A stretch of 64,000 nucleotides of DNA from Ashinkailepas kermadecensis (Eukaryota; Arthropoda; Thecostraca; Neolepadidae): assembly GCA_034440615.1 (NCBI GenBank), contig JAOTOM010005147.1, positions 533,501-597,500 on the forward strand. Reading direction: 5' to 3'. The notes under the pieces were generated by a model. The model ran no database searches and was not told the DNA's origin. It saw nothing but the letters and a program-made list of their open reading frames with translations. Numbering within the stretch: the first letter of the stretch is position 1; every line of letters starts with the position of its first letter. The translations under genes were made by a program, and so were the position numbers. Below, piece by piece: positions 44,189 through 56,765 of the stretch.

Positions 44189-45084
44189 TACACGCCGGAC
44201 GAGCGAGGCGAGCGCAAGTTCCAAATGCACAGCTTAGTGCAATTCCCGTACATATCAGTCACAGGCACCCGGTCTTTAGTGTTTATGCAGCCAAGCGCCT
44301 TTCAGCATATATTTACAGCTACGGTGATTTTGGATGAAATACGTCTTCCACGTTGCATTGCCAAAGGCAGAAACAGGCAGACGCAGGGATGCAAACCAGC
44401 GACTTTCCTGCGTTATTCTGGGCGGACAGCTGCGGTAGGCTGCGGCGCGAGGTGTGTAGCAGGCTGTTCGCGATGGGGGAACGTCACCGCAAACCACTTC
44501 TTTTGAGCACAGACTGAAAGTATTTGGGGTGATATATTGAGATGAAAGTTGATAAACTTCAAAATGTGAATAGGAACATGAAAACAGCAGATCTGGTTCT
44601 TGGTGAGAAACCTAGAACATGAGTGTTGCAACACAAAACGCTGTTGGAAGTCATCCCAAAGCGGAAATACGGCCGCAACCCCGTTCCTTTGAACACAGAG
44701 AGTATTTCAATATAAATATTTTTTAAATAAAATTGGTTAATCTCAAAATAAAAAGGATAGATATGTTTCTGAGTGAGAATATCGGAATTTGACGTGCTGA
44801 ATTACACCGTAAAGCACTGTTGAGTATTTCCCTCGAGCGGACACGCCGAAGCGCATTCGGGGGTTCGCCGCCTCCGCCAACCGTCTTCGCCTGCTGAGTC
44901 ACGTGCACTACCCTCCCTTCCCTCTCCTATAACCGCTTCCTACGCCACTTCAAAATTACATCCCTCGCCGGACTCCGGTGTGATTTGGTTGTTGTGAAAA
45001 GCTTGCTTTCAACTTCAGTGTAGCTTGCTCTGATACTCCGCGAGGCAGTTTTCACATTCACGTCCCATTTCTCACAACCTGCTC
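44189..45084. other. Unique DNA with a diverged duplication of about 190 bp
   Basis: ttttgagcacagactgaaagtattt near 44503 and tttgaacacagagagtattt near 44690 start similar passages that later share ggttcttggtgagaa and gtttctgagtgagaa. No gene recognised. cctacgccactt near 44940 resembles a transposon end. Confidence 0.4.
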
Positions 45085-45640
45085 ACTGCAGCTGTTCTCA
45101 ACTGTTCTCCCGACTAGCGTACCACAGCTGTTCGCAGCTGTTCTCCCGACCAGCGTACCACAGCTGTTCGCAGCTGTTCTGCCAACCAGCGTGCTACATC
45201 TGTTCGCAGCTGTTCTGCCAACCGACGTACTACAGCTGCTCGCAGCTGTTCTGCCGACCAGCGTACTACAGCTGTTCGCAGCTGTTCTGCCGACCCGCAC
45301 AATACAGCTGTTCGCAGCTGTTCTGCCGACCCGCACAGTACAGCTGTTCGCAGCTATTCTGCCGACCCGCACAATACAGCTGTTCGCAGCTGTTCTGCCG
45401 ACCCGCACAGTACAGCTGTTCGCAGCTGTTCTGCCGACCCGCACAGTACAGCTGTTCGCAGCTATTCTGCCGATCCGCACAATACAGCTGTTCGCAGCTG
45501 TTCTGCCGACCCGCACAGTACAGCTGTTCGCAGCTGTTCTGCCTGCCCGCACAATACAGCTGGTCGCAGCTGTTCTGCCGACCCGCACAGTACAGCTGTT
45601 CGCAGCTGTTCTGCCGACCCGCACAATACAGCTGTTCGCA
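45085..45640. repeat. 36-bp minisatellite, about 15 copies, two CAGCTG per unit
   Basis: Unit cagctgttcgcagctgttct plus gccgacccgcacagta; starts at 45125 and 45161 set the 36-bp period. The first five copies carry accagcgtacta, the later ones acccgcacaata/gta. Open plus and minus frames reflect the 36-bp period. Confidence 0.95.
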
Positions 45641-46479
45641 GTGTCTCATGCTCGCGGGAACACGGCGAAGTGGAGGATATTTTGTAGAATCCCGAACGAG
45701 ATCATTGGCTTACTTTTTTGGCTCCACAGACTGGGCAGACATGTGCAAATCCGAGAGGACCTCCAAGGCCAAGGACGTCAAGTATGTGTACTCTCTCTAT
45801 CTCTCTCTGACGGTGTCGTGGTTCTTGGATCATGCATTAAAAAAAGTGCGCTGTTCTGGCCCTGGCTGTGAGTAATTTCGTGAGAATGTACTTCTATTTC
45901 GTTTTTGTTGTCTCACTACATTTGTTTTACTTTGTTGACTTCACCTATTGGTCGGATTGCCCTGTCGCCGAAACTCTGAATATACGAGCAATCACAAACA
46001 AAATTGGCCATCACTTCTGGTAATAATACTCCGTTATCGTGCTCCGCAGGTGGGGGATACCAGCGTCCGGACATTGCAATGTTGCACGTCAGACGGTACA
46101 ATTGCCCCGTTTACATGGACGGCGAAACGTCTGAATACCATGTGATTTGGAACACTTAAATGGACTCTTGTAAACGAGCTTCTGTCATACCAAAACATCC
46201 GAAAAGCTTACCAATATTTTCGTAAGTTATCCGAATCGCATCGTATTCGAAAGCTTCGCTGCTCATGTAGATGAGACAATTGAAAAGATAGTTAGGAGGG
46301 CAGTGAGCAATTGGTACTGCATCAGCCTACCAGAGTACCGACTCGCCACACGAACCCTTAAGCGATCCAGCACAGCCACGAACATGAAGCACACCAACCG
46401 GACGCAACTAAGTGCAAAGCAAAGTGTACGCCCAATAAAACACCACGCCCGCATCAACATCGCCCACTTTCAGTTGACC
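45641..46479. other. Unique DNA, nothing recognised
   Basis: Ordinary composition. A 226-codon plus frame starting in the array extends to 45871 but has no domain beyond the repeat. Confidence 0.45.
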
Positions 46480-46930
46480 ACCACGTCATCGCCTGGGTGC
46501 GGCGATGCCACGTCGTCAGGTGGTGCAGTCGGGTGCACCAGGACCTGCCGCGGCGAGGGAGACGTGCAGCGCCGCAGAGGACTGACACCGGGCCGCTCAG
46601 CGCCCTGGGCGCCCACTCTGATTGGGCGCCCCAGCTGCGGCGCATACCGATCGGCGTCGACGTGATTCGCCTGCTGATATAACACAGCCCGCCCGGCGCC
46701 GAGCGCCCTCGAACGACACCGAGCCGCGCCAGCCAGGTATTCAAAATAGCGTCGCGGCCGCCCGGTCAATATTTTCGGTCGCTGGCGGCGACAAAGCGGC
46801 TCTCTTGGCGGGCAGCTGCCGCCAAACACGACAAACACTCGAGAGACCGCACGGCAAACACGCCGGCGTGCTGCTCCTTCCGACGCGTGTGTCCAGAGCA
46901 GCGCCGGCTTCACTGTGCGCTGCGTTCGCC
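46480..46930. other. GC-rich island
   Basis: CpG-dense with overlapping open frames on both strands (for example 46470-46946 minus) and no domain. Confidence 0.35.
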
Positions 46931-49900
46931 TGATGAAGTGATACATGGGAGCATATTTTTTCTGACGGCTCGGCTGTGTTCCGCATCAGTGTACGGAGTT
47001 CGCAGGGCAGATGTGGCCACGACGGCCGGAACGGTCCACCGGTAATTTCCTCAGATCAAAGCAACAACGCCATCCTGACTTGTCAGCTATGCATACTTCT
47101 ATGGCCATTCTGCCTCGTTCCGCTATTAATCCGTTTCGTTCTGCATCGGAAGATGTGAATGACGATATGAAACACGTTCAGTTATATCCAGTGCCGGGCC
47201 GGGGGCTGTCAAGAGCCCCCTTCACGTCTGTCTGAGATAGCGGCAAAATGAGTAGATGCAGAAACACGAAGGCTTCAAAAGCTTCTTATGCATCTGTTTT
47301 GCATATCCCGTGCAAATGTAAGTCCACCTCATCAAAGGGCATTAACCTGGAATGAGCCAAAGTGAGTATTGGTCCAAAATCTTCAAAATACCACCATTGG
47401 GAGTAGTTGTAGTACAGGAAGCAAACTCAGACCATGGTCTTCTTTCATGAAGACCATCAACCTGCTATCTCAAATGTCAAGCAAAGGCCAGGTCACTGAC
47501 CTGAGATCAGATCAATGTTACGCCTTTTTTAAACTGTATTGAGTGCGGAAAATTGAATATGATGCTAATTTGTAATTCCCAAAACAACAACTAGTTGGTT
47601 AAATTCTTGGTTAAAATATGTGTCAAACGTCAATGACATATGGTCAGGTCAGGCATGACATGCATTCTACAGAATGCCATCTTATACAAAATGTTGATGG
47701 TCTTGGTGAAATAAAATCTGAATTCGGTTCCAGCTCCTCCTAAGTCGTGCGACATGCGATTGTATGGCAAACCAATGGCCTGAGGTGAACCGACCTCATG
47801 CTATCTGACATCATTTTACCTGATTTGTCCTTACTTTGGAACTACTTTCCAAGCAGCATACACTCACACGAAAGGCGATGTGATCGTTTTATCAATCTAT
47901 GCATTGTACCAGCGTCACCTAAGGCCAGATCACGAGGTCAGAAATGTACATCTTACAAAAATGCATCAGTGTCATATTAGTTCTTGGAACACAAGTTCTA
48001 CCCTTCAAAAGTGATGTACGGAGGATATTCAAGCTTGAACAAATCTTGACCTGACCGTACGGCGAGACCTGACCAGACCATGGGATTTTAGGACATCGAA
48101 CAGCTGTACAAATATTGCTTGAATTGTTCTGTTGAAAGGACCCGATACATAATTTTTGTCTTGGGGAACGAACTGGATTAATTTAAGATATGTCACTGGG
48201 TTAAACTATCATGACCTTCAGCAACCTCAGCATGAACGCAAAAAAAGCAATACGATGTGATACACAGTAGTTATAGGCTATGTTGGCTTGCTAATAGCAT
48301 ATTCTCTGAGTTTCTAACATTCACAATTCCGACGCTTTTTTAAAGCCATATTCTGGTCCGACCCGACATACCCTACCTTTACCCTTCTTTCCTATGATCA
48401 AAATAACTGCATCCATCGATGTTAATTATTGAAAAATATGCTGAAAGAATCAAGCTCTGCCTTTGTATTCCATTTTCACAATTTTCAGTCCAGATCCATT
48501 TATTTACCAAATATGACCTCTTGTGTCCTCATTATGGATTACAATGCAACTATAGGGTATGCTGCGGGCTCACCACGAACGGAGTGTTCTGACGGTATTT
48601 CATATTTTATCCCAGCTGCTGCATAGATCGAAAGTTAGTGGAGCCTTCAAGAGCCCCCCCCCCCTCCCCAACCCTGCGAAGGTAGATTTGCCTGCCGCCC
48701 TAGGGAGGGATATCGTTCCATTGTCGCTACATCAACTTGTCAAAATGATTGAACCATCACTTCTCGTGAATTTTCCTGAGTCAGCGTAGGGAAAATACAT
48801 TAATTTACATTTAATTTACTTTCATATACTTCAATTACGATCATCTAATTTACATTATATTTCAGTTGTATGCGCATTGTGTTGCCACTCCACCACACCA
48901 GATGGTGTGACGATATTTTGGTCCAAAAATATCGAGGAGTCATCCCAAATTGAACTTGGAAGCGTCGTGGCCGAGTGCGGATACGGGGGGTGCATTGGGG
49001 GTATGTGCACCTCCTCCCAATGGAAAGGTGGCGCTTCTCCGGCCGGGAAAGGCTTGAGGAAGGCGCGAGTACAGCGCCCTACGCCCCCTCCCGCTCAACG
49101 GATTTTTTTCCGCCTGGTATGTCTCTTCCAGATGAAAAGGCTCCTCTTTGAGAAGAAAAGACGCCACTGCAGTATGATCCAGTGCGCCATCGCAACCTGT
49201 CAACGATTTGTTTTCGCCGAAGCCGCCCTTCCGAGGAAATGTGCCCCTTGCCATGAAAATTCCTGGATCCGCCCCTGGTCGCGGCTACGAGAGAAATACG
49301 ACGATCATTGGACTGTCGGCTCATCAATATTATCATTCGCGATGCTGAACAGTTTTCAGACATTTTATTGTAAGGTGAATGTTAAAGCCAGTGGTCAGAG
49401 CTGAGTTACAGATCTACCGGTGCGTTTAACCACTCCCAGCCTTGCTGGATGCTGTGTCGCAACAGTAGGGTTTCTGAGGCCGGTGTACTGCAAAGCGCAG
49501 TTGAGTTCACTTCAAAACCAACAACATTTCGCAGGTTCTCTTTTGAGAGCCAATATTTCTGTGATCAGCAACTTTGGTGTGTATGGTCGAGCGGCGAAAT
49601 AACCGGACCTCCCTTGGATGGTGGCGATGTCGAAGTCTGAAGGCCAGATCCACGCGTCTTCGGATCTGCTCCTATGTGGACCTCCTGGGTGAACGCGCCT
49701 GGGTGGACACGCCTGTGTGGACCTCCCAGGCCCCTGGGCCGCCAGGACTCCGACCAGAATCGCTTCATGACCGATTGCTGGAGGAACAATCATGTCAACC
49801 TTCTGGCTGCATTAAGTGCATTTTATGGCGATGATGCTGAAAGGTTTCGACTGACTGTTTGGTGGATTTGAGAACGCAGGGGATATGACGCAGGCTATCC

Positions 49901-50376
49901 CAGCAAGTGATAATGCACCGGTGAGAGCTAGTTGAAACGTAACCCGCTGGCGAGCCCACTAAACTGAACAGAATCGACAACTTTCCCTCTTAGACCCAAC
50001 ATGAAATAGGTTCGACTTTCGGGGTGAGGGCAAGAGGCATACTTCATATGGCTCCACATTAGACGTGGGAAATATTGAGGGAGGGGAGGTAGGCTAGCAT
50101 TGGGGCCAATCATGGTAAAGCCGGCAGTCACCTACCTATATGTTACCTGCAGCAGCATTTTGCACACACATTGGGGTATTCCTACAGCCGTACTCAACGG
50201 AAATTGTTTTAATGCCAGGAGATATTACTTCACAATTGCAATGAAATATCAGCCATGTTAAGATGCGCATTCCCCACAATGCTCGTGCTTCCGCTACGGA
50301 AAATTGATTGCTGGGAAAGTCAATCTGTGTATTGCGATATATAGGACTACCATTTACACCATCCATGATCATCAAT
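46931..50376. other. Mostly AT-rich unique DNA with transposon scraps
   Basis: 47450-48100 has scattered tgacctga/aggtcag words without a period. 48660-48672 is a poly-C run. 48985-49275 looks like a transposon remnant: it contains aggtggcgcttctcc and ends gaaaattcctggatccgccc plus ctgg, an end also seen near 33415. 49600-49740 has several ctcctgggtg/ggacacgcctg repeats. No gene recognised. Confidence 0.4.
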
Positions 50377-50800
50377 TGTGTTCTCTCGGCATGGCTGACG
50401 GAGTGCACAAGCGGCCGTTCCCATGCTGGCGGTGCCCCGCTTGTGGCATAGATGTGTTCTCTCGGCATGGCTGACGGAGTGCACAAGCGGCCGTTCCCAT
50501 GCTGGCGGTGCCCCGCTTGTGGCATAGATGTGTTCTCTCGGCATGGCTGACGGAGTGCACAAGCGGCCGTTCCATCTGGGGCATGGCTGACGGAGTGCAC
50601 AAGCGGCCGTTCCCATGCTGGCGGTGCCCCGCTTGTGGCATAGATGTGTTCTCTCGGCATGGCTGACGGAGTGCACAAGCGGCCGTTCCCATGCTGGCGG
50701 TGCCCCGCTTGTGGCATAGATGTGTTCTCTCGGCATGGCTGACGGAGTGCACAAGCGGCCGTTCCCATGCTGGCGGGGCCCCGCCACAAGCGGCCGTTCC
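50377..50800. repeat. 76-bp minisatellite, about 5 copies
   Basis: Units begin tgtgttctctcggcatgg at 50377, 50453, 50529, 50645 and 50721 and end gccccgcttgtggcataga. The copy starting 50529 carries a partial internal duplication (ccatctggggcatggctgac). Each unit contains one ggccgttcccatgctggcgg segment. Confidence 0.95.
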
Positions 50801-51770
50801 CATGCTGGCGGGCCCCCACAAGCGGCCGTTCCCATGCTGGCGGGGCCCCGCCACAAGCGGCCGTTCCCATGCTGGCGGGGCCGTTCCCATGCTGGCGGGG
50901 CCGTTCCCATGCTGGCGGGGCCGTTCCCATGCTGGCGGGGCCGTTCCCATGCTGGCGGGGCCGTTCCCATGCTGGCGGGGCCGTTCCCATGCTGGCGGGG
51001 CCGTTCCCATGTTGGCGGGGCCGTTCCCATGCTGGCGGGGCCGTTCCCATGCTGGCGGGGCCGTTCCCATGCTGGCGGGGCCGTTCCCATGCTGGCGGGG
51101 CCGTTCCCATGCTGGCGGGGCCGTTCCCACTGCTGGCGGGGCCGTTCCCATGCTGGCGGGGCCGTTCCCATGCTGGCGGGGCCGTTCCCATGCTGGCGGG
51201 GCCTCTGGCGGGGCCGTTCCCATGTTGGCGGGGCCGTTCCCATCTGGCGGGGCCGTTCCCATGCTGGCGGGGCCGTTCCCATGCTGGCGGGGCCGTTCCA
51301 CATGCGGCCGTTCCCATGCTGGCGGGGCCGTTCCCATTTGGCGGGGCCTTCCCATGCTGGCGGGGCCGTTCCCATGCTGGCGGGGCCGTTCCCATGCTGG
51401 CGGCCGTTCCCATGGGGGCCGTTCCCATGCTGGCGGGGCCGTTCCCATGCTGGCGGGGCCGTTCCCATGCTGGCGGGGCCGTTCCCATGCTGGCGGGGCC
51501 GTTCCCATGCTGGCGGGGCCGTTCCCATGCTGGCGGGGCCGTTCCCATGCTGGCGGGGCCGTTCCCATGCTGGCGGGGCCGTTCCCATGCTGGCGGGGCC
51601 GTTCCCATGCTGGCGGGGCCGTTCCCATGCTGGCGGGGCCGTTCCCATGCTGGCGGGGCCGTTCCCATGCTGGCGGGGCCGTTCCCATGCTGGCGGGGCC
51701 GTTCCCATGCTGGCGGGGCCGTTCCCATGCTGGCGGGGCCGTTCCCATGCTGGCGGGGCCCCGCTTGTGG
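50760..51770. repeat. 20-bp minisatellite, about 45 copies, nested in the 76-bp unit
   Basis: Unit ggccgttcccatgctggcgg. It starts in the middle of a 76-bp unit, passes through a few mixed forms (ccccgccacaagc) and then runs as a clean 20-bp tandem. At 51758-51776 it leaves through ggccccgcttgtggcatagatg, which is the end of the 76-bp unit. Indels cluster at 51190-51420. All six frames are open for about 1 kb (up to 545 codons), so none can be taken as coding evidence. Confidence 0.95.
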
Positions 51771-51776
51771 CATAGA

Positions 51777-53880
51777 TGAAGGAGCTCTACCTTCAGTAAT
51801 GCTGGAGCAATGGGCTCGAACCTAAAAAAACACAATTCGCTCCCCAAATCCACAGGCTTGGATGTGATGGCGCCCGGGAGCAGCTTCAAAATAAATTGAC
51901 TGTTGATGCATGATCGATGGAAGGTTGGAAATATGGTGATTCTGTGTCTAGGCACCATGAGTATTGTTACATATTTTGGGTAGGATGGGAGGGAACAGTA
52001 GGTTGCTAAGTATATTTTTTATGCAATCCATTCGCGTAGTGCCAGATTTCACGACCTTGGGGACGCGCCCCCGTCCCCCGCCATGGCGACACACATGTTA
52101 AACACAAATTATTGGGGACAATTACTTTTAACGCAGTTTCCAGTAGATACGTGGGAAACATTCGCCCTTTCGCAGACCGTTCGTCTATATTACTAAAAGA
52201 AAACATATGGGAAGACTGTCAGCATTATACGAATTTTCCCAGGGCTCTGCTGATATTAAGCGCCATGGTGACGTCAAGGCTCTGAGCTATTATTCGCCGC
52301 CATATGCTCCCATCCATGCTCCGACAGCGCACGCCTAAAAAAGTTGAGAATGGTAAGCGCTTCCTTTCAAGCTTCTTCGCACACGCTTTTTGTAAAATGT
52401 GTTGCCTTACTATAACCATCACAGTGTGGAGCGGATAGGGGATAATTGTGTCCTCCCTGATATTTGTATGAGGTAACACCTGAACCGTTATCGCTATCTC
52501 TTCGCAAATTGGAGTACCTTCCATCGCATGTTTTGCGCACATTGTGCAAAAGAAATGCGCTCTAAGCGCATAAGATAGCGGAACTTGGAAGCGTCAAAAT
52601 CATGTCACGAGCTAGTTTCAATGTGGTTTTTAGATGTATATTCAATCTTCTTTTTTTCATAAGCATATGATGCAAGATATGGTCACAAGTGAAATATGGG
52701 TGCATAGACAAATGTTCGAAGACAAAAACAAAAATACAAAATGTGACCTCAGTTCGGGTTCGTAGGTCAAATGAAGGTTTAACTAGAGCAAACGTTCCCT
52801 TGCATATACGCGTGCTGCTGATTATTTTGCATTTTTATATGCAACACCAGGAATTCATACAGTGACAATTTACCTTCCCTAAACGCGTGCGCGCTTTCCA
52901 ATACATTTCAGTTTAGCCCACATAAATATGACCTGAAACGTTCCAAAGATGTATGTATTACAGGCGTTCCAGAGGCCAAATACGGACTATTATGATGCAG
53001 AAATCGCTAAACCAGGGTACGTTTGCAAGTCGTGTTCATTTGTGATGTGCTCAGGGTCCTGCAATTTAATTTGAATACAATATATTTTTCCACAAAATAT
53101 GTTGAAGCGTTTTATTTACTTCTAGTTTTGTTTCGCTCCAAAACTGTCAAACAACTTAGCAAACACATTGTGTGGTTTGATGGCTTCCATTTTCTTTTTC
53201 AGAGGGACATCCCATCTTCAGCTTGCATATCAACAATATTGAAGCGCAAAATCGCATTTGTTTTATGACCAGAGTTCGTAAACTAGTGCGAAGACGAATG
53301 ACTGACTTCACAACGACATTGAGCTACTTGACCAGACATGGAAGGCTAACCAAAAGTGATAGAGACAAATGCTTCGTGTAACTCTGAAAATTCAAGGATG
53401 TAGCTAGACCGTGCCGTTGACCACATTACTATATCTTTCTTACCATCAAGTTACTTCAGTATCAAATCCCCCCTCCCCCCCTCCACCGCCATCGCATTGC
53501 CAGGGGAGAAAATGTTTCCCCATTGCGAGTTATCTTATCCTATTAGGGCAAGGGGAAAGGAGAAGATATGCTGGCCCACCTGCTGTGCTCAATGGGAGGG
53601 GCATGGTTCGGAGCCCCTCTTTTGGATCCGTCAGTGGAAAGAGCACCATAAGTCTTTTTTCCGTTCTCCATAAACTCGCACTCTTTGTTCAAAGAAATTA
53701 TTTGAGCACAGCATGCGCTCATCAGGGATCAAGGAAAACGGTGTGCTAAAAGTTGATAAAAACCAAAGGATAAATGGCAAGCCTAATTCGACGATGAAAG
53801 GAGGGCTTCAAGCACTGCAACAGAAAGCTATTCAGGTATTAAGAGAGTGTTGGAATAATCGAGATGGGTCTGACCATGTC
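51777..53880. other. AT-rich unique DNA, nothing recognised
   Basis: No array or domain. Poly-C near 53470-53480. Short open frames (for example 52225-52542 minus) have no domain. Confidence 0.5.
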
Positions 53881-53914
53881 GAGTCCGATCGGGTTTTCTC
53901 AGATCGGATAAGTT

Positions 53915-54110
53915 CGGGTCGGGTTGGGTCGGGTTGGTTCGGGTCAGATCGGGTTGGGTTGGATCGGGTCGGGTCGGATTGGATCGGGTCGGGTCGGGTT
54001 GGGTCGGGTTGGTTCGGGTTGGGTCGGGTCGGGTCGGGTCGGGTCGGGTCGGGTCGGGTCGGGTCGGGTCGGGTCGGATTGGGTCGGGTCGGGTCGGGTT
54101 CGGGTTAGGT
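53915..54110. repeat. G-rich (TCGGG)n pentanucleotide tract
   Basis: About 35 copies of gggtc with ggatt, ggttg and ggttc variants, ending cgggttcgggttaggttag. Runs of four or more GGG blocks two bases apart (54015-54080) could form a G-quadruplex. Two open plus frames with VGSGRVGSGR runs are repeat artefacts. Confidence 0.9.
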
Positions 54111-54449
54111 TAGATGTGGCGGGTCGGACCGAGTCGGCTCGGGTCGCTCTTTTTCTCTAGTGTACACAGGACAGGCTCGGTATGAGAGCACACTAGCTCG
54201 TACTTCGTCCTCTTTCGTAGTAAGAAAAACCCTCGCTCTTTTACCGCTTTTCACTTATTTCTCTCATCGTTTTGTGCTGTATCTTGCTTTTGCGGTGTGC
54301 GTCAGTCGATGTTTGCCCAATCTTGCGCTTGCTCTTGCTTTAGTTCATATTTACATTTTATCCATTATTGTTGTTGGACTGGTGACTGGAGATTTCCTTC
54401 CGTGTTTTGAGTCTTATTAAAGGCTTTCAGTAAAAAGCATAGATCTATA

Positions 54450-54482
54450 ATTATGTACATATATATCTATATATATATACAA
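54450..54482. repeat. (TA)n-rich tract
   Basis: acatatatatctatatatatatac, an imperfect AT dinucleotide tract. Confidence 0.85.
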
Positions 54483-54589
54483 ACATGTGCTCGACTTCTC
54501 CCTCAACCAAGTCCCTTACTGCTCCCTCTGATAAATACGTTCGGCACTCTCTCTTCCGTCCGTTCGCGTCTCATCCTCCTTGGCCAGCG

Positions 54590-55005
54590 CCAGCGCCTCT
54601 CGGCGCGAGGCGGCAGCAAAAAAAGTACCGACAAATACGCCGCGCGACAAAGCCGGCGCCGTAATGGATGTCGTCGAATTGTGGCCGTCCCATGTCCGTT
54701 TTCTAAAGGTGTTAATGTGATAAATGGTGCGGCAGAGTGCGGGCGAACGGCGGAGTTAACGCGGCCATACAGCCGCAGCCGACTGACGTCTTTATGCCGC
54801 CGCCCCGCCGCCGAAATATTTCTCCACCATTCGCCGCGCTCACTGGGTGGCCGGCCGAGAAGAAACGCGGCGAGAGGACGCGACCCTGCGAAACACCACC
54901 ACTGTGGTCACACACGGCCCTCTCCCGCGGCGCCGCACAAAGCGCTCGACGAAACGCACCGCCGGCCGGCGAAAGTACCGCAGTCGTCTCCTTTCCAAAC
55001 TTAAT
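54590..55005. other. GC-rich island with a T-box-like site
   Basis: CpG-dense; contains aaggtgttaatgtga at 54706-54720, with a T-box half-site core. Overlapping frames (54453-55004 plus, 54712-54915 minus) show no domain. Candidate regulatory DNA. Confidence 0.3.
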
Positions 55006-55621
55006 GGAATGCCAATGATTCAGTTTGAAATATATGTGGCGAGGACCAAGGCTTACGAAATATCGAAGTGATCAGTTCGATTGCGTGTTATGCTGGGGTG
55101 CGACGGTATGTGGGCGTGTGATATGGTACGGTATGCAGCCTTGTTGGCGACACGCGCCTCGCAGGGGGAAGGAATGTGTTCATTTTGTATCTGCATCCAA
55201 TTCCTGGCACACCCTCGGCGTTCAATTAACGATTGCGTACAACATTCCCATGGGGCTCTCGTCGCCACTATGGTGAGACCTCCGGGCTGCTCATGGGCTT
55301 CACAACTCTTCGAGCTCAGCGAGCGTCTCAAGTTTGAATGTGTTACTTGAATTAGAATGCAACATGCACATGCAAAACAATATCGTAAGCCTTTAGTTCG
55401 CCTCCGTAGAAATAATAAATGCTGACGGTAAGTGCCATAGCCCAACTTAAAGGTCTCCAATGTTGCATTTCCATGCACTTTTCACTAAATGCGTTTTATG
55501 GACTAATCGTCGCACCTTGACTAAGGTTTTATTTCATTGACGACGGGTGGGGTATTATCTGCAAGGCTGCAAGGTGCTGAGCGGGCAAAATCCATTCCAT
55601 TTGGAATATATCAGCTGGATA

Positions 55622-55624
<3 letters not shown>
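55006..55624. other. Unique DNA, nothing recognised
   Basis: A 141-codon minus frame (55053-55478) overlaps plus frames and has no domain. Confidence 0.4.

Positions 55625-55672
<48 letters not shown>
55625..55672. repeat. (AT)n microsatellite
   Basis: About 23 at dinucleotides, nearly perfect. Confidence 0.98.
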
Positions 55673-55675
<3 letters not shown>

Positions 55676-55839
55676 TAGGAAGTCTACGAAATTTCTGATA
55701 CACAACAGGCGTCTTCACGTTTAAAGCACATTGACCATGGTCAGAATTATCCGGCGCATGGGAATAGGAAACAAACACTAACACTGCAAAAAAAGCAAGA
55801 AATTGTGACCAATTACGGCTCTAATTATCGGCACATTAA

Positions 55840-56761
55840 CACGCGCCCTGGAGGGCCTCTGAAAATTACGCGCACTGGAGGGGGCGGGCGGATTCCGCCC
55901 CTCCTAAAATCTCGGCTCCTAGTGAAGCTAGAAGAACGAAATTCGCAGAGTGGATGGGTACGGTAGTGAACTCTATTGTGTGTAAATTTCATGACCTTAG
56001 GTCAATATTTTAAAGGTCAAATGAGGTCAAATTCGCAAAATATTCTGGTATTGCGTGGCTTGGCTTGTCATCGTTATGGATCGCTGTGATTGTATTTAAA
56101 TGCTCGAAAATGGGCATTAATGATGTTTTGGACATTACTAATGATGCAATGCAGATGCTGGACCCAACATTTGACCTCAGATCACCTATATAGCACCACT
56201 TTATCAGGTCAGTTACCTGTTCCAGTTACCGAAACCGGGCCGCCCGCCCGACTGCTCCGTCGGGCAGCTCGGAGCAATCGGCTTCGTGAAGAAAGGAGTG
56301 AAGTACATGAATAAAGTATGGAAACGCAATGACAAACAGTACAAATGACAAACAGTAGTGCGTTTATGACAACATTCCAGTTGATCAAGTTTGGTTCCAT
56401 TAACCTGTCATGAACTTGACCTGACTTGACCTCGGTGACCTAACATGAAACTATATAGCATATCAATATACATCAAACAAGTCGCTAGTGTTGCCAAGAA
56501 TACTTGCCTTTTGCGAATATACGGGGAGCGCATCAGCGCCGATTTTTGTGGTCTGGCGCTATCATTTTTTTTACTTCAGCCCCTAACTTGAAAAAAAAAA
56601 AAATTCCGCCGATTTCCATTTTTCTTGCTTTAAATGACGCGCCGGTCATTTCTAAGCAGGTACGCAGAAAATCGCGTATATCGATCGGTAAAATCTGCAG
56701 TTATTTACGAAAAACCGGAGGGGTAGGCGGATTTCGCCCCCCCCCCCCTCCAGTGCGCGTG
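55840..56761. mobile_element. 922-bp non-autonomous DNA transposon with TTAA duplication (copy 2, inverted)
   Basis: TTAA at 55836-55839 and 56762-56765. It is the reverse complement of the element at 17080-18020, about 85-90% identical by eye along its length, including gcaagaaaaatggaaat, the poly-T, the ggttaatggaaccaaacttg segment and the gcccgactgctccgtcgggc hairpin. The left end has the doubled motif acgcgccctggaggg, then 20 bp on acgcgcactggaggg, as at the right end of copy 1. A 74-codon plus frame (56090-56314) matches the frame in copy 1 but diverges by frameshift. That both copies keep both ends and TTAA defines the family's limits. Confidence 0.9.
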
Positions 56762-56765
56762 TTAA

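Noticed and set aside
50136..51773. 545-codon minus frame as a repetitive protein gene
   Set aside because: Six frames are open; the frame simply follows the 76-bp and 20-bp arrays into unique DNA without any domain.
54098..54110. True telomere or interstitial telomeric array
   Set aside because: Only about two TTAGG-like units occur, at the edge of a TCGGG tract.
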